From positions 1-64,000 of IMG/VR virus record IMGVR_UViG_3300036835_000374: a stretch of DNA of 64,000 bases; one strand, given 5' to 3'. The DNA comes from a virus. Of the stretch, positions 36,193 through 44,739 are shown one piece after another. The position numbers and the translations under genes were made by a program. The stretch's first letter is position 1, and the number at the start of each line of letters is the position of its first letter. The notes beneath the pieces are model-generated. The model made no database searches and was not told the origin of the DNA. It worked only from the letters and a program-made list of their open reading frames with translations.

Positions 36193-38649
36193 CTACCGGG
36201 CGATCCACCCACCACCCGACGCCAACGGCAGCAGCTCAAGACTGTCCCACTGCGCGGCCAACGACGCCGACGCCGACCCGTTCACCGTCTCACTGCCCGC
36301 CGCAGCCACCGTCACCGCGTTCCCGCTGGAGTCCGTCTTCGTCACCAGCAGCCGCCGGCACCTGCCTGCCGCCGTCGGCAGCGTGACCGTGAACGTCCCA
36401 CTGCTCGCGTCGGCCTGAACCGACTCGTCGAACGTCGAAGCCGTGTACGCCCCCGTGACCGCGACCGCCGGATACGAGAGCTGCCCGTCGAGGATGTCGT
36501 AGCCGACAGGGTGATCGAGAGTGAGGTTGGCGCGCGTGTACAGGCCGGTGAGGACCACGTCGCCGCGCGCTGTGCTGGAGGCGAAGCCGGAGTTGTTGTC
36601 GCCGAACCGGGGGGTGCTCGTCTCCGTGTCGACCCGCAGGTGCAGGAACGGTCCGAGACCGCCGGAGCCCGCGCCGATGATGTAGACGAGGTACGTGCAC
36701 GCCTCGATACTGAGGAGGGTGGCGACGATCGCGTGCGTGCTGCCCACCGACGAGTAGTAGGTGCCGACCGGGCAGAACGCGGCCCAGCAGTACAGGATCC
36801 GCATCCCGTACACGTCCGCGTGCTCGGTGACGAACACCCCGTAGGTGTAGCCGCCGTGGCAGGTCACGTTCCGCAGCAGCACCAGGTCGTTGTTCCCGGA
36901 CGCAGGCAGCAGCAAGCCGGGACACAGGCCGTTCGCGAAACCGCCCGGCGAGCTGTAGTCACCGCCGGCCACGGTGCCCGCGGTGCCGTAGGCGAAGTTC
37001 TCGATGGCGGCGTTGGCGAGACCGGTGAGATCGGCTGCGCCGTAGGTGAAGCCGTTCGCCGAGTGCGTCGTCAAGACCGACAGGTTCCGCAGGGTGACGT
37101 GCATGTTGGAGAACACGCCAGGGCTCACGCCGTAGCCGCCCGGCTGGCTTGGGCCGCCGATCACGGCCGCGTTCCCCGCCGCGTTGATCGATGCGATCTG
37201 CGCGGCGAACGAAGCGAACACCCCGAACGACACGAGCGTGGCCCCCGACATCTGCGGCACCGTCTGCTCCCAGTGCTGCACCGCCGCCCCATCCGCGGGC
37301 CCCTCGAAGGTCAGCACGACCTTGCTGCCGGTGGTGGCCACGACCGGCAGCGTCAGCTGCGAGTTGCCCTTCGTCGCCCCGCCCGTGACCAGCGGCCCGG
37401 CGATCCCGTAGAACCGGCCCGACGGAGCCGCAGGGAAGCGGATGGTGGCTGCACCGTGCGCCGCCGCATACGTGCCGGCCGCGTCGATCGCCGACTGGAT
37501 CGCGGCAGTGTCGTCGGTCGCCCACATCACCAGCGCGTTGGTCACGTTGCCGCCGGAGGCATTCGCCGCGGCCAGCGTCACAGAGGTCGAGGAATCGACG
37601 GTGCTGATCGTGGTGACCAGCGTCGTCACCCCGGACGCCCCGGCACCCTTGACGAGGATCGCCTTGCCCTGGTCCCCGGCCGTGAACGCTGCGGTGGCGC
37701 TGGTGAGCGTCGTCGACCCGGAGGACATCGCCCCATCGGTGACGACCTGCCCGTCGCCCACCGCGCCGTAGACGTTGTCGGTGACGTCGAACACCCACGC
37801 ATCCGTGCCGGATGCCGCGTCCTGCCACACTGCAGTCGTGGAACCGGTCGCGGTCAGCACCTGCCCGGAGGATGGCGTCCCCGACACCCCGATCCCGTTG
37901 ACCTTCGCGACCGTCGGATCCGGGTACGTGCCGGACAGGTCCCCGCCAGCAGGCCCGGTCGGTGTCCGCGCATCCGACAGACGGGCATCGTCGCCCTCGC
38001 ACGCCGTGCCGCCGCTCGCGCCGTAGGTGACGTTCAGGGTGCGGTCCGCGGCGAGGGTGCCGCCACCGGTCAGGCCGGTTCCGGCGATGATCTGCGTTGC
38101 TGCTGCGGCCCTGGTCGCTGTCTGCGTGTCGGTGTAGCTCCGGTCGCCGTGCGGGTCAGCCGCCGCAACGTGCGAGGCGACGGCCGCTGCCGCAGCTCCG
38201 GAAGCGTCGGCGCCGACATCCGCGGCGGCCAGAGTGACTACGCCGGTGTGCCCGTTGACGGACAGCACGGACGGCGACACCACCGTGCCAGCCGTGGAGC
38301 TGGTGGGTGCCACGTCCGGGAGCGCCACCGTCGGCACGGATGCGGGCAGGCTGATGCTGTAGGAGCGGGGCGGCTGACCGGTGAAGTTCTCGTCGACCCG
38401 GTAGGTCCAGTCGGTCGGGGTGAATCCGTCCGCGTCGGTCGCGAGAACGGGCCCGAGCGTGAACGTGCCCGACGCGCCCAGGGTGGCGTTGACGGGGCCG
38501 AGGACGATCAGCCCGTGCATGGAGGAGACGACGCGCTCCACGGACGGGGTGAGCGTGACCGTGCCCGCGGCGGCCGTGCCGTCGGGGTTGGCGAGGCCGC
38601 TGGTTCCGGCGTTGAGGGTGACGGAGTCGACCCCGGCAGGAAGGCCCAT
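36193..38649 (-). CDS. Tailspike/tail fibre with pectate-lyase-like beta-helix
   Basis: Protein of 818 aa from ATG 38649 in a TGATG overlap. The N-terminal ~200 residues are a particle-attachment region with the phage fibre signature SVNGHTGVVTLAAADVGA (about 130-150) and VTYGASGGTACEGDDARLSD. From about residue 290 a beta-helix begins (NVYGAVGDGQVV, DDTAAIQSAIDAA at about 380), as in Pectate_lyase_3 tailspikes. The C-terminal ~80 residues form a small beta domain. It likely binds or degrades a host surface glycan. It is unusual that it is leftward and upstream of the terminase. Confidence 0.85.
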   Translation of the reverse strand: MGLPAGVDSVTLNAGTSGLANPDGTAAAGTVTLTPSVERVVSSMHGLIVLGPVNATLGASGTFTLGPVLATDADGFTPTDWTYRVDENFTGQPPRSYSISLPASVPTVALPDVAPTSSTAGTVVSPSVLSVNGHTGVVTLAAADVGADASGAAAAAVASHVAAADPHGDRSYTDTQTATRAAAATQIIAGTGLTGGGTLAADRTLNVTYGASGGTACEGDDARLSDARTPTGPAGGDLSGTYPDPTVAKVNGIGVSGTPSSGQVLTATGSTTAVWQDAASGTDAWVFDVTDNVYGAVGDGQVVTDGAMSSGSTTLTSATAAFTAGDQGKAILVKGAGASGVTTLVTTISTVDSSTSVTLAAANASGGNVTNALVMWATDDTAAIQSAIDAAGTYAAAHGAATIRFPAAPSGRFYGIAGPLVTGGATKGNSQLTLPVVATTGSKVVLTFEGPADGAAVQHWEQTVPQMSGATLVSFGVFASFAAQIASINAAGNAAVIGGPSQPGGYGVSPGVFSNMHVTLRNLSVLTTHSANGFTYGAADLTGLANAAIENFAYGTAGTVAGGDYSSPGGFANGLCPGLLLPASGNNDLVLLRNVTCHGGYTYGVFVTEHADVYGMRILYCWAAFCPVGTYYSSVGSTHAIVATLLSIEACTYLVYIIGAGSGGLGPFLHLRVDTETSTPRFGDNNSGFASSTARGDVVLTGLYTRANLTLDHPVGYDILDGQLSYPAVAVTGAYTASTFDESVQADASSGTFTVTLPTAAGRCRRLLVTKTDSSGNAVTVAAAGSETVNGSASASLAAQWDSLELLPLASGGGWIAR

Positions 38650-38840
38650 CAGCGGCCGCCCCGACGCTTGCGAGTCTTCGCGGCCTTACGCGCCATCTTG
38701 CTGCGCTGCGGGAAGGTGCGCCCGGCGTTACTGATCTCCGCCGCGCGAGTCTTCGAGAGGCCCTTGCGGCGTAGCGCGCGGTATGCCTTGAACCGGGTGC
38801 GGAAGACGAAGCCGTATTTGCCGCCGCGGCTGGAGACCAT
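38649..38840 (-). CDS. Small very basic protein
   Basis: Protein of 63 aa. About a third of the residues are Lys/Arg (FRTRFKAYRALRRKGLSKTR, KMARKAAKTRKRRGGR). It is coupled to the tailspike gene by TGATG. It may be a virion DNA-condensing or head protein; function unknown. Confidence 0.6.
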   Translation of the reverse strand: MVSSRGGKYGFVFRTRFKAYRALRRKGLSKTRAAEISNAGRTFPQRSKMARKAAKTRKRRGGR

Positions 38841-38841
38841 G

Positions 38842-39033
38842 TCAGCGTCCCTTGCGTGCGGTGCGGCGGCGGCCTGCGGCGGCGAGTGCGGCCATCTTCG
38901 CCTTGCCGTACTTCCGTCGGCCGACAGCAGCGGCGACGGCCTTCGGGTTGCGGGCGCCGGACTTGGCCGCGGAGGCTGCGACCGCGGCGAACCGCTTCCC
39001 CGTGCCGAGTTTCGGCGTCTTCTTCTTGGCCAC
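38842..39033 (-). CDS. Small Lys/Ala-rich protein
   Basis: Protein of 63 aa from GTG 39033 (GTG 39042 possible). Motif GARNPKAVAAAVGRRKYGKAKMAALAAAGRRR (split: GARNPKAVAAAVGRRKYG, then KAKMAALAAAG) recurs in many Streptomyces phage small proteins. Histone-H1-like composition. It is divergent from the terminase operon. Confidence 0.6.
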   Translation of the reverse strand: MAKKKTPKLGTGKRFAAVAASAAKSGARNPKAVAAAVGRRKYGKAKMAALAAAGRRRTARKGR

Positions 39034-39080
39034 CTGGCCCACCTGCCTCACGCTGGAATCGAAGATGAGCGGGTGCCTTG

Positions 39081-39098
39081 ACCTACGATTCAAAGGTA
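39081..39098. repeat. 18-bp element, copy 1, before terminase operon
   Basis: ACCTACGATTCAAAGGTA matches 15 of 18 bases of the element at 41303-41320 (ACCTTCGATTCGAAGGCA). It lies in the divergent region between the basic-protein gene and terS and abuts TTGACC (39078-39083), a possible -35 box. It is a candidate control site for late genes. Confidence 0.5.
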
Positions 39099-39120
39099 CA
39101 GGGCTAAGGAGGCACCCACC

Positions 39121-39684
39121 ATGGCCAACCCCCGAGGCAACCCCCGACAAGACGCACGCGGCCAACGCACCGGCCGCTACGTCCGCACCCTCGACGCCGC
39201 CGAACGCGACGCCCGCGTAGCCGAACTCGTCGCCGAAGGCTGGTCACAGCGCGCCATTGCTGCCGAGGTCGGCTACTCCCACCACAGTTCCGTCGCTGAA
39301 GCGCACCGCCGCGCCGTCCGTTCCGTACTCCAAGGCCCGGCGGAGAAACTCCTCGCCCTGCACATGAACCGGCTGGAGTTCATGTTCGCCAGCCTCATGG
39401 AGATGGCCGAGGACGACTACATCACCGTCTCCCACGGAAAGATCATCCGTGACGAGGAGGGCAACCCCGTCCCCGACATCGGCCCGAAGCTCGCCGCGTT
39501 CCGGGAAGCCCGCGCCAGCCTCGAAAGCTTCCGGCGCCTCGTCGGCCTCGACGAAGCCGTGAAGGTCGACGCCACCGTCCACCAGGTCACCCAGGAAGAC
39601 ATCGAACTCGCCGAACTCATCCGGGAGGCCCAGGCACGCAACGCGACGGAGGAGGCGCGCATCAAAGGCGAGCCGCAGCCATGA
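39121..39684 (+). CDS. terS: Terminase small subunit-like HTH protein
   Basis: Protein of 187 aa with AAGGAGG before ATG 39121. N-terminal basic arm and HTH (ELVAEGWSQRAIAAEVGYSH, HSSVAEAHRRAVRSVL). A helical oligomerisation middle part (LLALHMNRLEFMFASLMEM) and an acidic C-terminal helix (QEDIELAELIREAQA) follow. It ends in ATGA overlap with the large terminase. It would bind the packaging site. Confidence 0.82.
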   Translation: MANPRGNPRQDARGQRTGRYVRTLDAAERDARVAELVAEGWSQRAIAAEVGYSHHSSVAEAHRRAVRSVLQGPAEKLLALHMNRLEFMFASLMEMAEDDYITVSHGKIIRDEEGNPVPDIGPKLAAFREARASLESFRRLVGLDEAVKVDATVHQVTQEDIELAELIREAQARNATEEARIKGEPQP

Positions 39685-41264
39685 CCACCACGGAGGCGGC
39701 ACGCCCGCAGGCCACCCCCTACCTCCACACCGAGGGCGGCGCCCCCCACGACGCGGGCACCTTCCACCTCGGCGAGTACGTCACCAGGGTCGACCCGAGA
39801 CTGCTGGGCTCCCCGGAAGGCCGGCGCGCGCTCACCAGGCTGGACCCGCTGTTGTGGGCCACGCTCTACGTGCCGCACCTCCTCAAGGACCACGAGGGAA
39901 CCGTCACCTTCGGCGACGTTCACCTCACGATCTACCGCGACGCCCTGGAACTCGTCCGCACCCCCGGGCCGAAGGAGTCCCGGCGCGCCTACGTCGCCCC
40001 TCGCGGCAGTGGGAAGAGTACGAGCCTCTTCCTCATCACTCCGCTATGGGCGGCATGCCACGGTCACGTCAACTTTGTTGCGGCCTTCTCCAGTTCCGCG
40101 ACTCAGGCGCAAGATCACTTGGCCGGCCTGAGGAGGGAACTCCAGACAAACAAGCTTTTGCGCCTCGATTACCCGGATCTGTGTGAGCCTGCCCGAAAGA
40201 AGAACGGCACTCCCGTCGCCGATTCACAAGCGCTGCTGTTCACCAAGTCATCCTTTTCCTTCGCCGCGCGTGGCATCGACACCGAAGTCCTCGGTCTGGT
40301 CGACCCGGAGAACCGGCGCCCCGACATGCTCCTCCTCGACGACATCGAGGGCGAGGAAGGCGCCGGGTACTCGCAGTACCAGGCGAAGAAACGCCTGACG
40401 ACGCTGCTGGACGGCGTGCTCCCGATGAACGACCGGGCGCACGTCCGACTCGTGGGGACCGTGAACCTGCCCGGCGGGATCCTCGACCAGCTGACCAAGT
40501 CCGCCACGGAGACAGGCGACCCGGAGCGGTGGATCGCCGACGAGCGGTTCAACGTCACCTACTTTCCGCCGCTGGTCCCGCTCGGCGACGGCACGGAGCG
40601 GTCGTTGTGGCCGGGCCGATGGTCGACCGAGTATCTGCAGTCGATCTCGTCGACGCGAAGCTATATGAAGAACTTCGCGAACAAGCCGGTGCCGGAGGAT
40701 GCCGAGTACTGGTCGCCGTCCGACTTCACCTACGAGCAGCCGCCCGTGGTCCGGGCGTATCTGTCCGTGGACGGCGCGGTCACCACGAAGAAGTCGTCTG
40801 ACTTCACCGGTCTGTCAGTGGTGGGCGTTGCCGATGGGGCCGCTGGTGGGCCTGCCCGGTGTGTGGTCGAGCATGCGGAGGCGGTGAAGCTGCAAGGGGC
40901 TGCGCTGCGGGCGCGGGTGGTGCAGCTGCTGGAGTCGTTTCCGCATGTGGGTGCGGTGCTGGTGGAGACGAACCAGGGCGGCGACATGTGGCGGGAGGTG
41001 CTGGCCGGACTGCCGGTGCGGATCATCACGGTGCACAACTCGGAGCCGAAGACGGTGCGGGCCGGCCGCCTGTTGAATCTGTATCAGGCGGTGCCGCCGC
41101 GGGTGGTGCATGCGCGGCCGTTGCGTGCGCTGGAGGAGCAGATGTGCGCGTTCCCGAAGGCGTTGAACGATGACTTGGTCGACAGTGTGGGGAATGCGGT
41201 GTTGCGGTTCTTGAAGCCGCCGCCGCGGAAGCGTGCTGCGGCCCGGTCGGTGACCCCCAGATAG
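39681..41264 (+). CDS. terL: Terminase large subunit
   Basis: Protein of 527 aa. ATPase: Walker A RGSGKS (108-113), Walker B MLLLDD with Glu223 (216-223), coupling segment LVGTVNLPGGILDQ. Nuclease (RNase H fold): LSVDGAVTTKKSSDFTG, VGAVLVETNQGGDM, LNDDLVDSVGNAV supply the Asp/Glu triad. It cuts and pumps the genome into the capsid through the portal. A patch around 40060-40260 uses more A/T-ending codons (CTT, TTG, GAT, ACA) than its surroundings. Confidence 0.96.
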   Translation: MTTTEAARPQATPYLHTEGGAPHDAGTFHLGEYVTRVDPRLLGSPEGRRALTRLDPLLWATLYVPHLLKDHEGTVTFGDVHLTIYRDALELVRTPGPKESRRAYVAPRGSGKSTSLFLITPLWAACHGHVNFVAAFSSSATQAQDHLAGLRRELQTNKLLRLDYPDLCEPARKKNGTPVADSQALLFTKSSFSFAARGIDTEVLGLVDPENRRPDMLLLDDIEGEEGAGYSQYQAKKRLTTLLDGVLPMNDRAHVRLVGTVNLPGGILDQLTKSATETGDPERWIADERFNVTYFPPLVPLGDGTERSLWPGRWSTEYLQSISSTRSYMKNFANKPVPEDAEYWSPSDFTYEQPPVVRAYLSVDGAVTTKKSSDFTGLSVVGVADGAAGGPARCVVEHAEAVKLQGAALRARVVQLLESFPHVGAVLVETNQGGDMWREVLAGLPVRIITVHNSEPKTVRAGRLLNLYQAVPPRVVHARPLRALEEQMCAFPKALNDDLVDSVGNAVLRFLKPPPRKRAAARSVTPR

Positions 41265-41302
41265 CCTGCCGCCTTCGTGACTGGGAGTAGAGCCATGCCG
41301 TA

Positions 41303-41320
41303 ACCTTCGATTCGAAGGCA
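41303..41320. repeat. 18-bp element, copy 2, before portal gene
   Basis: ACCTTCGATTCGAAGGCA; its core CCTTCGA-T-TCGAAGG is a perfect 7-bp inverted repeat. It matches 15 of 18 bases of the copy at 39081 and sits in the only sizeable gap (about 75 bp) between terminase and portal genes. Confidence 0.5.
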
Positions 41321-41338
41321 AATCGGGAGGTGTGGTCG

Positions 41339-42880
41339 GTGGCAGCAAGCCCGGAACTGCTCGGCGCGTTCGAAGACCTCACCCAGGCGCGTCCCGCCTA
41401 CGCCAAGGCCCAGTCCTACTACGACGGCGACGTCGACGAAATCTACGCCTCCGACGCCGTGGCCCGGCTTCTCGCCAAGTCCCAGCTGGAAGAGATCGAC
41501 GAGCTCAACTTCGCCCGGATCCCCGTCCGCGCCGTGCTGAACCGCCTTCACATCACCAGCATCACCACCGGCGACCAGCACGCAGACGACGAGATCACCG
41601 ACCTGATCACCGTCAACCAGCTCGACATGGAACTGCCGGGCCTGCTGGAGAAAGCCTGCTCACTCGGGGACGCCTACCTGATGGTGTGGCCCAACCTCGA
41701 CCCCGACGGCGCTATCACGTCCGTCGGGATGACCGTGCACAGCCCCACCACCGTCCGTGTCATCTACGACGACGAGCACCCGCTCCAAGTCCAGTTGGCG
41801 ATCAAGTCGTGGTGTGTCGGACACGGCGAGTCCGAGACGGTCCGCGCCGACCTGTACTACCCGCCCGCCGTGGACGACACGGGCGCGGCGCTGTCGCGGA
41901 TCGAACGCTACGTCCTGACGAAGAACAAGACCGGCACGAAAAGGTGGCAGCCCTACACCGGCGACGGGCAGCCCCCGGTCATCACCCACCCATATGGGTT
42001 CCCGTTCCACCACTACCGCACCGCCCGCCCCTACGGACGGCCCGAGCACTACGCCGCCTACGGTGCGCAAACTCTGATCAACAAGCTGGTCCTGTCCCAC
42101 GCAGCGGTCATCGACTACCAGTCCCTGCCCCAGCGGTACGGGCTCATCGACCCCACCGTCGACCAGCCCGGCCAGCAAGCCGACTTCGACCCGGACTTCC
42201 CGGAGGACACCGCAGCGGATCCGGAGGACCCGGGCAACCCCTCCCAGCTGCGCTCGGATCCGGGCGAGTTCTGGCAGTTGCAGGGCTACAAGCAGGTCGG
42301 CCAGTTCGAGGCCGCGAACCCGTCCACCTACATGGAGCCGCTGGACCGGTACATCAAGGCCATGAGCCAGGTGACGGACACGCCGTTCCACCTGTTCGAC
42401 TCCACCGGCGACCAGATGTCCGGCGCCTCACGCAGGGAGGCGAATGCGCCGCTCATCGCCCGCGTCAACCACCTGCAACGCGCATTCGGCCCGGTCACCG
42501 AGGACGCCTTCGAGCACGCCCTCGCCCTCCTCGGTGTCGAGGACGTCACGGTGCAGGTGCGCTGGCAGCCGCCGCAGCAGATCGACGACGCCGAAGGCTG
42601 GGCCACCGTCACCGCGAAAATCGACGCCGGCGTGCCCCGCGAGCAGGCGCTCGTGGAGACCGGCCGGGACCCGGAACTCGTACGCGGATGGATGTCGAAG
42701 TTGGACGACGACGCCGAACTCGCCCGCCGCGTGGAACTGCTCACCAGCCTCGGCAACGCGGTGCAGGCCCTCGGTACCGGCGTGCAACTCGGCGCGATCA
42801 GCGAAGCCCAGGTGACACAGCTCCTCGACTCGGTCCTCGGCGCTACCGTGAACCTCAATGAACTTGAGGCCGGCACCTGA
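41339..42880 (+). CDS. Portal protein (SPP1 gp6-like)
   Basis: Protein of 513 aa from GTG 41339, chosen for GGGAGG 8 bp upstream. Typical portal elements: SYYDGDVDEIYASDA near the N-terminus, NRLHITSITTGD, ACSLGDAYLMVWPNLD, YGFPFHHYRTARPYGRPEH, and the clip/stem helices around SQVTDTPFHLFDSTGDQMSG. The length fits the family. It would form the dodecameric DNA channel. Confidence 0.92.
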   Translation: MAASPELLGAFEDLTQARPAYAKAQSYYDGDVDEIYASDAVARLLAKSQLEEIDELNFARIPVRAVLNRLHITSITTGDQHADDEITDLITVNQLDMELPGLLEKACSLGDAYLMVWPNLDPDGAITSVGMTVHSPTTVRVIYDDEHPLQVQLAIKSWCVGHGESETVRADLYYPPAVDDTGAALSRIERYVLTKNKTGTKRWQPYTGDGQPPVITHPYGFPFHHYRTARPYGRPEHYAAYGAQTLINKLVLSHAAVIDYQSLPQRYGLIDPTVDQPGQQADFDPDFPEDTAADPEDPGNPSQLRSDPGEFWQLQGYKQVGQFEAANPSTYMEPLDRYIKAMSQVTDTPFHLFDSTGDQMSGASRREANAPLIARVNHLQRAFGPVTEDAFEHALALLGVEDVTVQVRWQPPQQIDDAEGWATVTAKIDAGVPREQALVETGRDPELVRGWMSKLDDDAELARRVELLTSLGNAVQALGTGVQLGAISEAQVTQLLDSVLGATVNLNELEAGT

Positions 42881-43884
42881 TGGCAGCCAATGCGCAGCAG
42901 CTCGCCGACCTGGTCCAGCAGCAGCAAACCAGCGAGGCCACCGACCTGGAATCCCAGACCGTCAGCGAGGCCGACGGCGGCGCGGACACCGCACTCGCAG
43001 CGGCGATCACTGCTGCCCTCGGCGGGTGGGTGACCGCGTTCGGGGCGCTCACCGTCGCCGGCTCCGGTCCTGCGCTCGCCGCTTACCTGGCGGGCGTCCG
43101 CAGAGACGTCGGCAGGGCAACGGCTGGACTGGAGGAGCGGGCCCCGCGGGTGGTGGCGGCCCGGCTCGGCGAGGCGGCCGGACTGGGGGCCAGGCATGCG
43201 GTGGCGTTCGCCGTGCGGGCGGCGGGCGGGCGCCATCGTGTGCCGGAGGTGACCGTGCCGTCCGAGGCGTTGCAGGCGGCGCGCGCCTTGGGCGGCACGG
43301 TCCGGGAGCAGCTTCGGCTGGCGGCGCGGCTGCTGTCGGATCAAGAGGTGGGCCGGTCCGGGTGGCGGGGTGTCCTCACTGGCATTGGCGCGGCGCGTAA
43401 AGCGGTCGGGTTGGTGGGGAGGGCGGCGTCGTGGGCGCTGCACCGGGCCATCAACGACGGGGCCGCGCAGGCCGTGGCAGCGCTCGGCGCGCGCGGGCTG
43501 TGGGTGGCAGAGCCGGACGCCTGTGTGCTGTGCCTCGCCTACGCCGGACGTCTGGCCGATGCGGACGGCACGTTCCCGGGCGGCCTCGCCCTCGACCCAC
43601 GTCAGCGGCAGACGTCCGCAGCCCGGATCGACGGCCCACCGCGGCACCCTCGCTGCCGGTGCCGGCTGGTTCCGTGGCGTGACGAGTGGGCGCCTCGCCG
43701 CGGCCCAGCGCTGCCGGATCTGCTGCGGGAGCAGGCGTGGCGGTCCGTCGCTGCCGGCTCCGCCCGGCCGTCCGAGTCCCGTGCCGCACGGCTCCGTGCG
43801 GCACGCACGCTGCTCGCCACACGCGGTGTTCCTGCCGCCGTGCGCCGCCAGGCCCGAACCGCGGTCGCGGCCGGGCACTTCTGA
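42880..43884 (+). CDS. MuF-like head morphogenesis protein
   Basis: Protein of 334 aa starting in a TGATG overlap. An Ala/Arg-rich helical body is followed by the MuF-type motif (about residues 205-270): WVAEPDACVLCLAYAGRLA, DGTFPGGLAL, RHPRCRCRLVPW. The gene position right after the portal is standard for MuF proteins, minor head components at the portal vertex. Confidence 0.85.
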   Translation: MAANAQQLADLVQQQQTSEATDLESQTVSEADGGADTALAAAITAALGGWVTAFGALTVAGSGPALAAYLAGVRRDVGRATAGLEERAPRVVAARLGEAAGLGARHAVAFAVRAAGGRHRVPEVTVPSEALQAARALGGTVREQLRLAARLLSDQEVGRSGWRGVLTGIGAARKAVGLVGRAASWALHRAINDGAAQAVAALGARGLWVAEPDACVLCLAYAGRLADADGTFPGGLALDPRQRQTSAARIDGPPRHPRCRCRLVPWRDEWAPRRGPALPDLLREQAWRSVAAGSARPSESRAARLRAARTLLATRGVPAAVRRQARTAVAAGHF

Positions 43885-43895
43885 AGGAGAACCAG

Positions 43896-44630
43896 ATGGC
43901 ACCCAACATGCCCGGATGGGCGCACCCCTACGACAACCCGTTCGTGCTGTACGCCGACGGCGGAGACCCTGACCCCGAGCCCACCGACGACCCGGCCCCG
44001 GAGCCCGACCCGGAGCCCGTCGACGACTGGCAGCCGCCGAGCCGGGAGGAATACGAGAAGCTCGTCGAAGCGAAGCGGAAGGCCGACGCTGAGGCTGCGG
44101 CGCGCCGCAAGTACCTGCGGCAGCACGGCATCGACCCGAAGACCGGGAACAAGTTGGAGCCCGACCCCGAGCCGGACCCCGCCCCCGCAGCGAGGCCGCA
44201 GGACCCCGCCGCCGCGGCCCCCGGCATGAGCGAAGCCGACGTCAAGCGGCTACTGGACAAGGCGGTCACGGAAACGCAGCTCCGAGGCCGCAGGCAGATG
44301 CACTCGTTCACCGTCGGCTTCAACCAGGAACTGGCGAAGGCCGGGTGGAACGGCTCCCGGCTCGGGCATCTGATGAAGCTCCTCGACTTCGACGACATAG
44401 ACATCGACGACGACGGGGAGATCACCGGCCTGACGGAGCAGATCGAGGGCTTGAAGACCGAGTGGCCCGAGTTCTTCAAGCGCAACCGCTCCGGACCGTC
44501 CAAGCCGAACGGCGGTTCTGGCCAAAACGGCAGCCCGGCGGCTAACGTTGACACAGCCGACAAGAAGCCCCCCGCGCCGGAGCCCAAGGACTGGGCACAC
44601 CAGGTCGCCGAAAAGCTGATGCGCGGCTAG
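43896..44630 (+). CDS. Capsid scaffold protein
   Basis: Protein of 244 aa with GAAGGAG before ATG 43896. An acidic Pro/Asp/Glu-rich N-terminus, a charged coiled coil (EEYEKLVEAKRKADAEAAA) and a C-terminal helix (LTEQIEGLKTEWPEFFKRN) precede a disordered tail. Position between MuF-like and capsid genes supports scaffold. No protease is evident in the head module. Confidence 0.78.
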   Translation: MAPNMPGWAHPYDNPFVLYADGGDPDPEPTDDPAPEPDPEPVDDWQPPSREEYEKLVEAKRKADAEAAARRKYLRQHGIDPKTGNKLEPDPEPDPAPAARPQDPAAAAPGMSEADVKRLLDKAVTETQLRGRRQMHSFTVGFNQELAKAGWNGSRLGHLMKLLDFDDIDIDDDGEITGLTEQIEGLKTEWPEFFKRNRSGPSKPNGGSGQNGSPAANVDTADKKPPAPEPKDWAHQVAEKLMRG

Positions 44631-44661
44631 ACCCCCGAGCGGGGTCGACGTTTGAGCCGGA

Positions 44662-44714
44662 GGCTCACAGTTCGCCCAGGCAAGGGCACCCACCAACCGC
44701 GCGGGCTGTGAGCC
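44662..44714 (+). promoter_or_regulatory. Structured leader before the capsid gene
   Basis: GGCTCACAG (44662-44670) and CTGTGAGCC (44706-44714) are perfect 9-bp arms around a 35-base loop, in the 109-bp gap before the major capsid gene. It may raise capsid mRNA stability or act as a partial terminator. Confidence 0.4.
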
Positions 44715-44739
44715 CCTTGTCACCCCATGGAGTATTCGG

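Noticed and set aside
36094-39081. A 995-codon plus-strand frame opposite the tailspike genes
   Set aside because: It is the antisense shadow of three coherent minus-strand genes. Its translation is Arg/Gly-rich without domains, and high GC commonly leaves such frames open.
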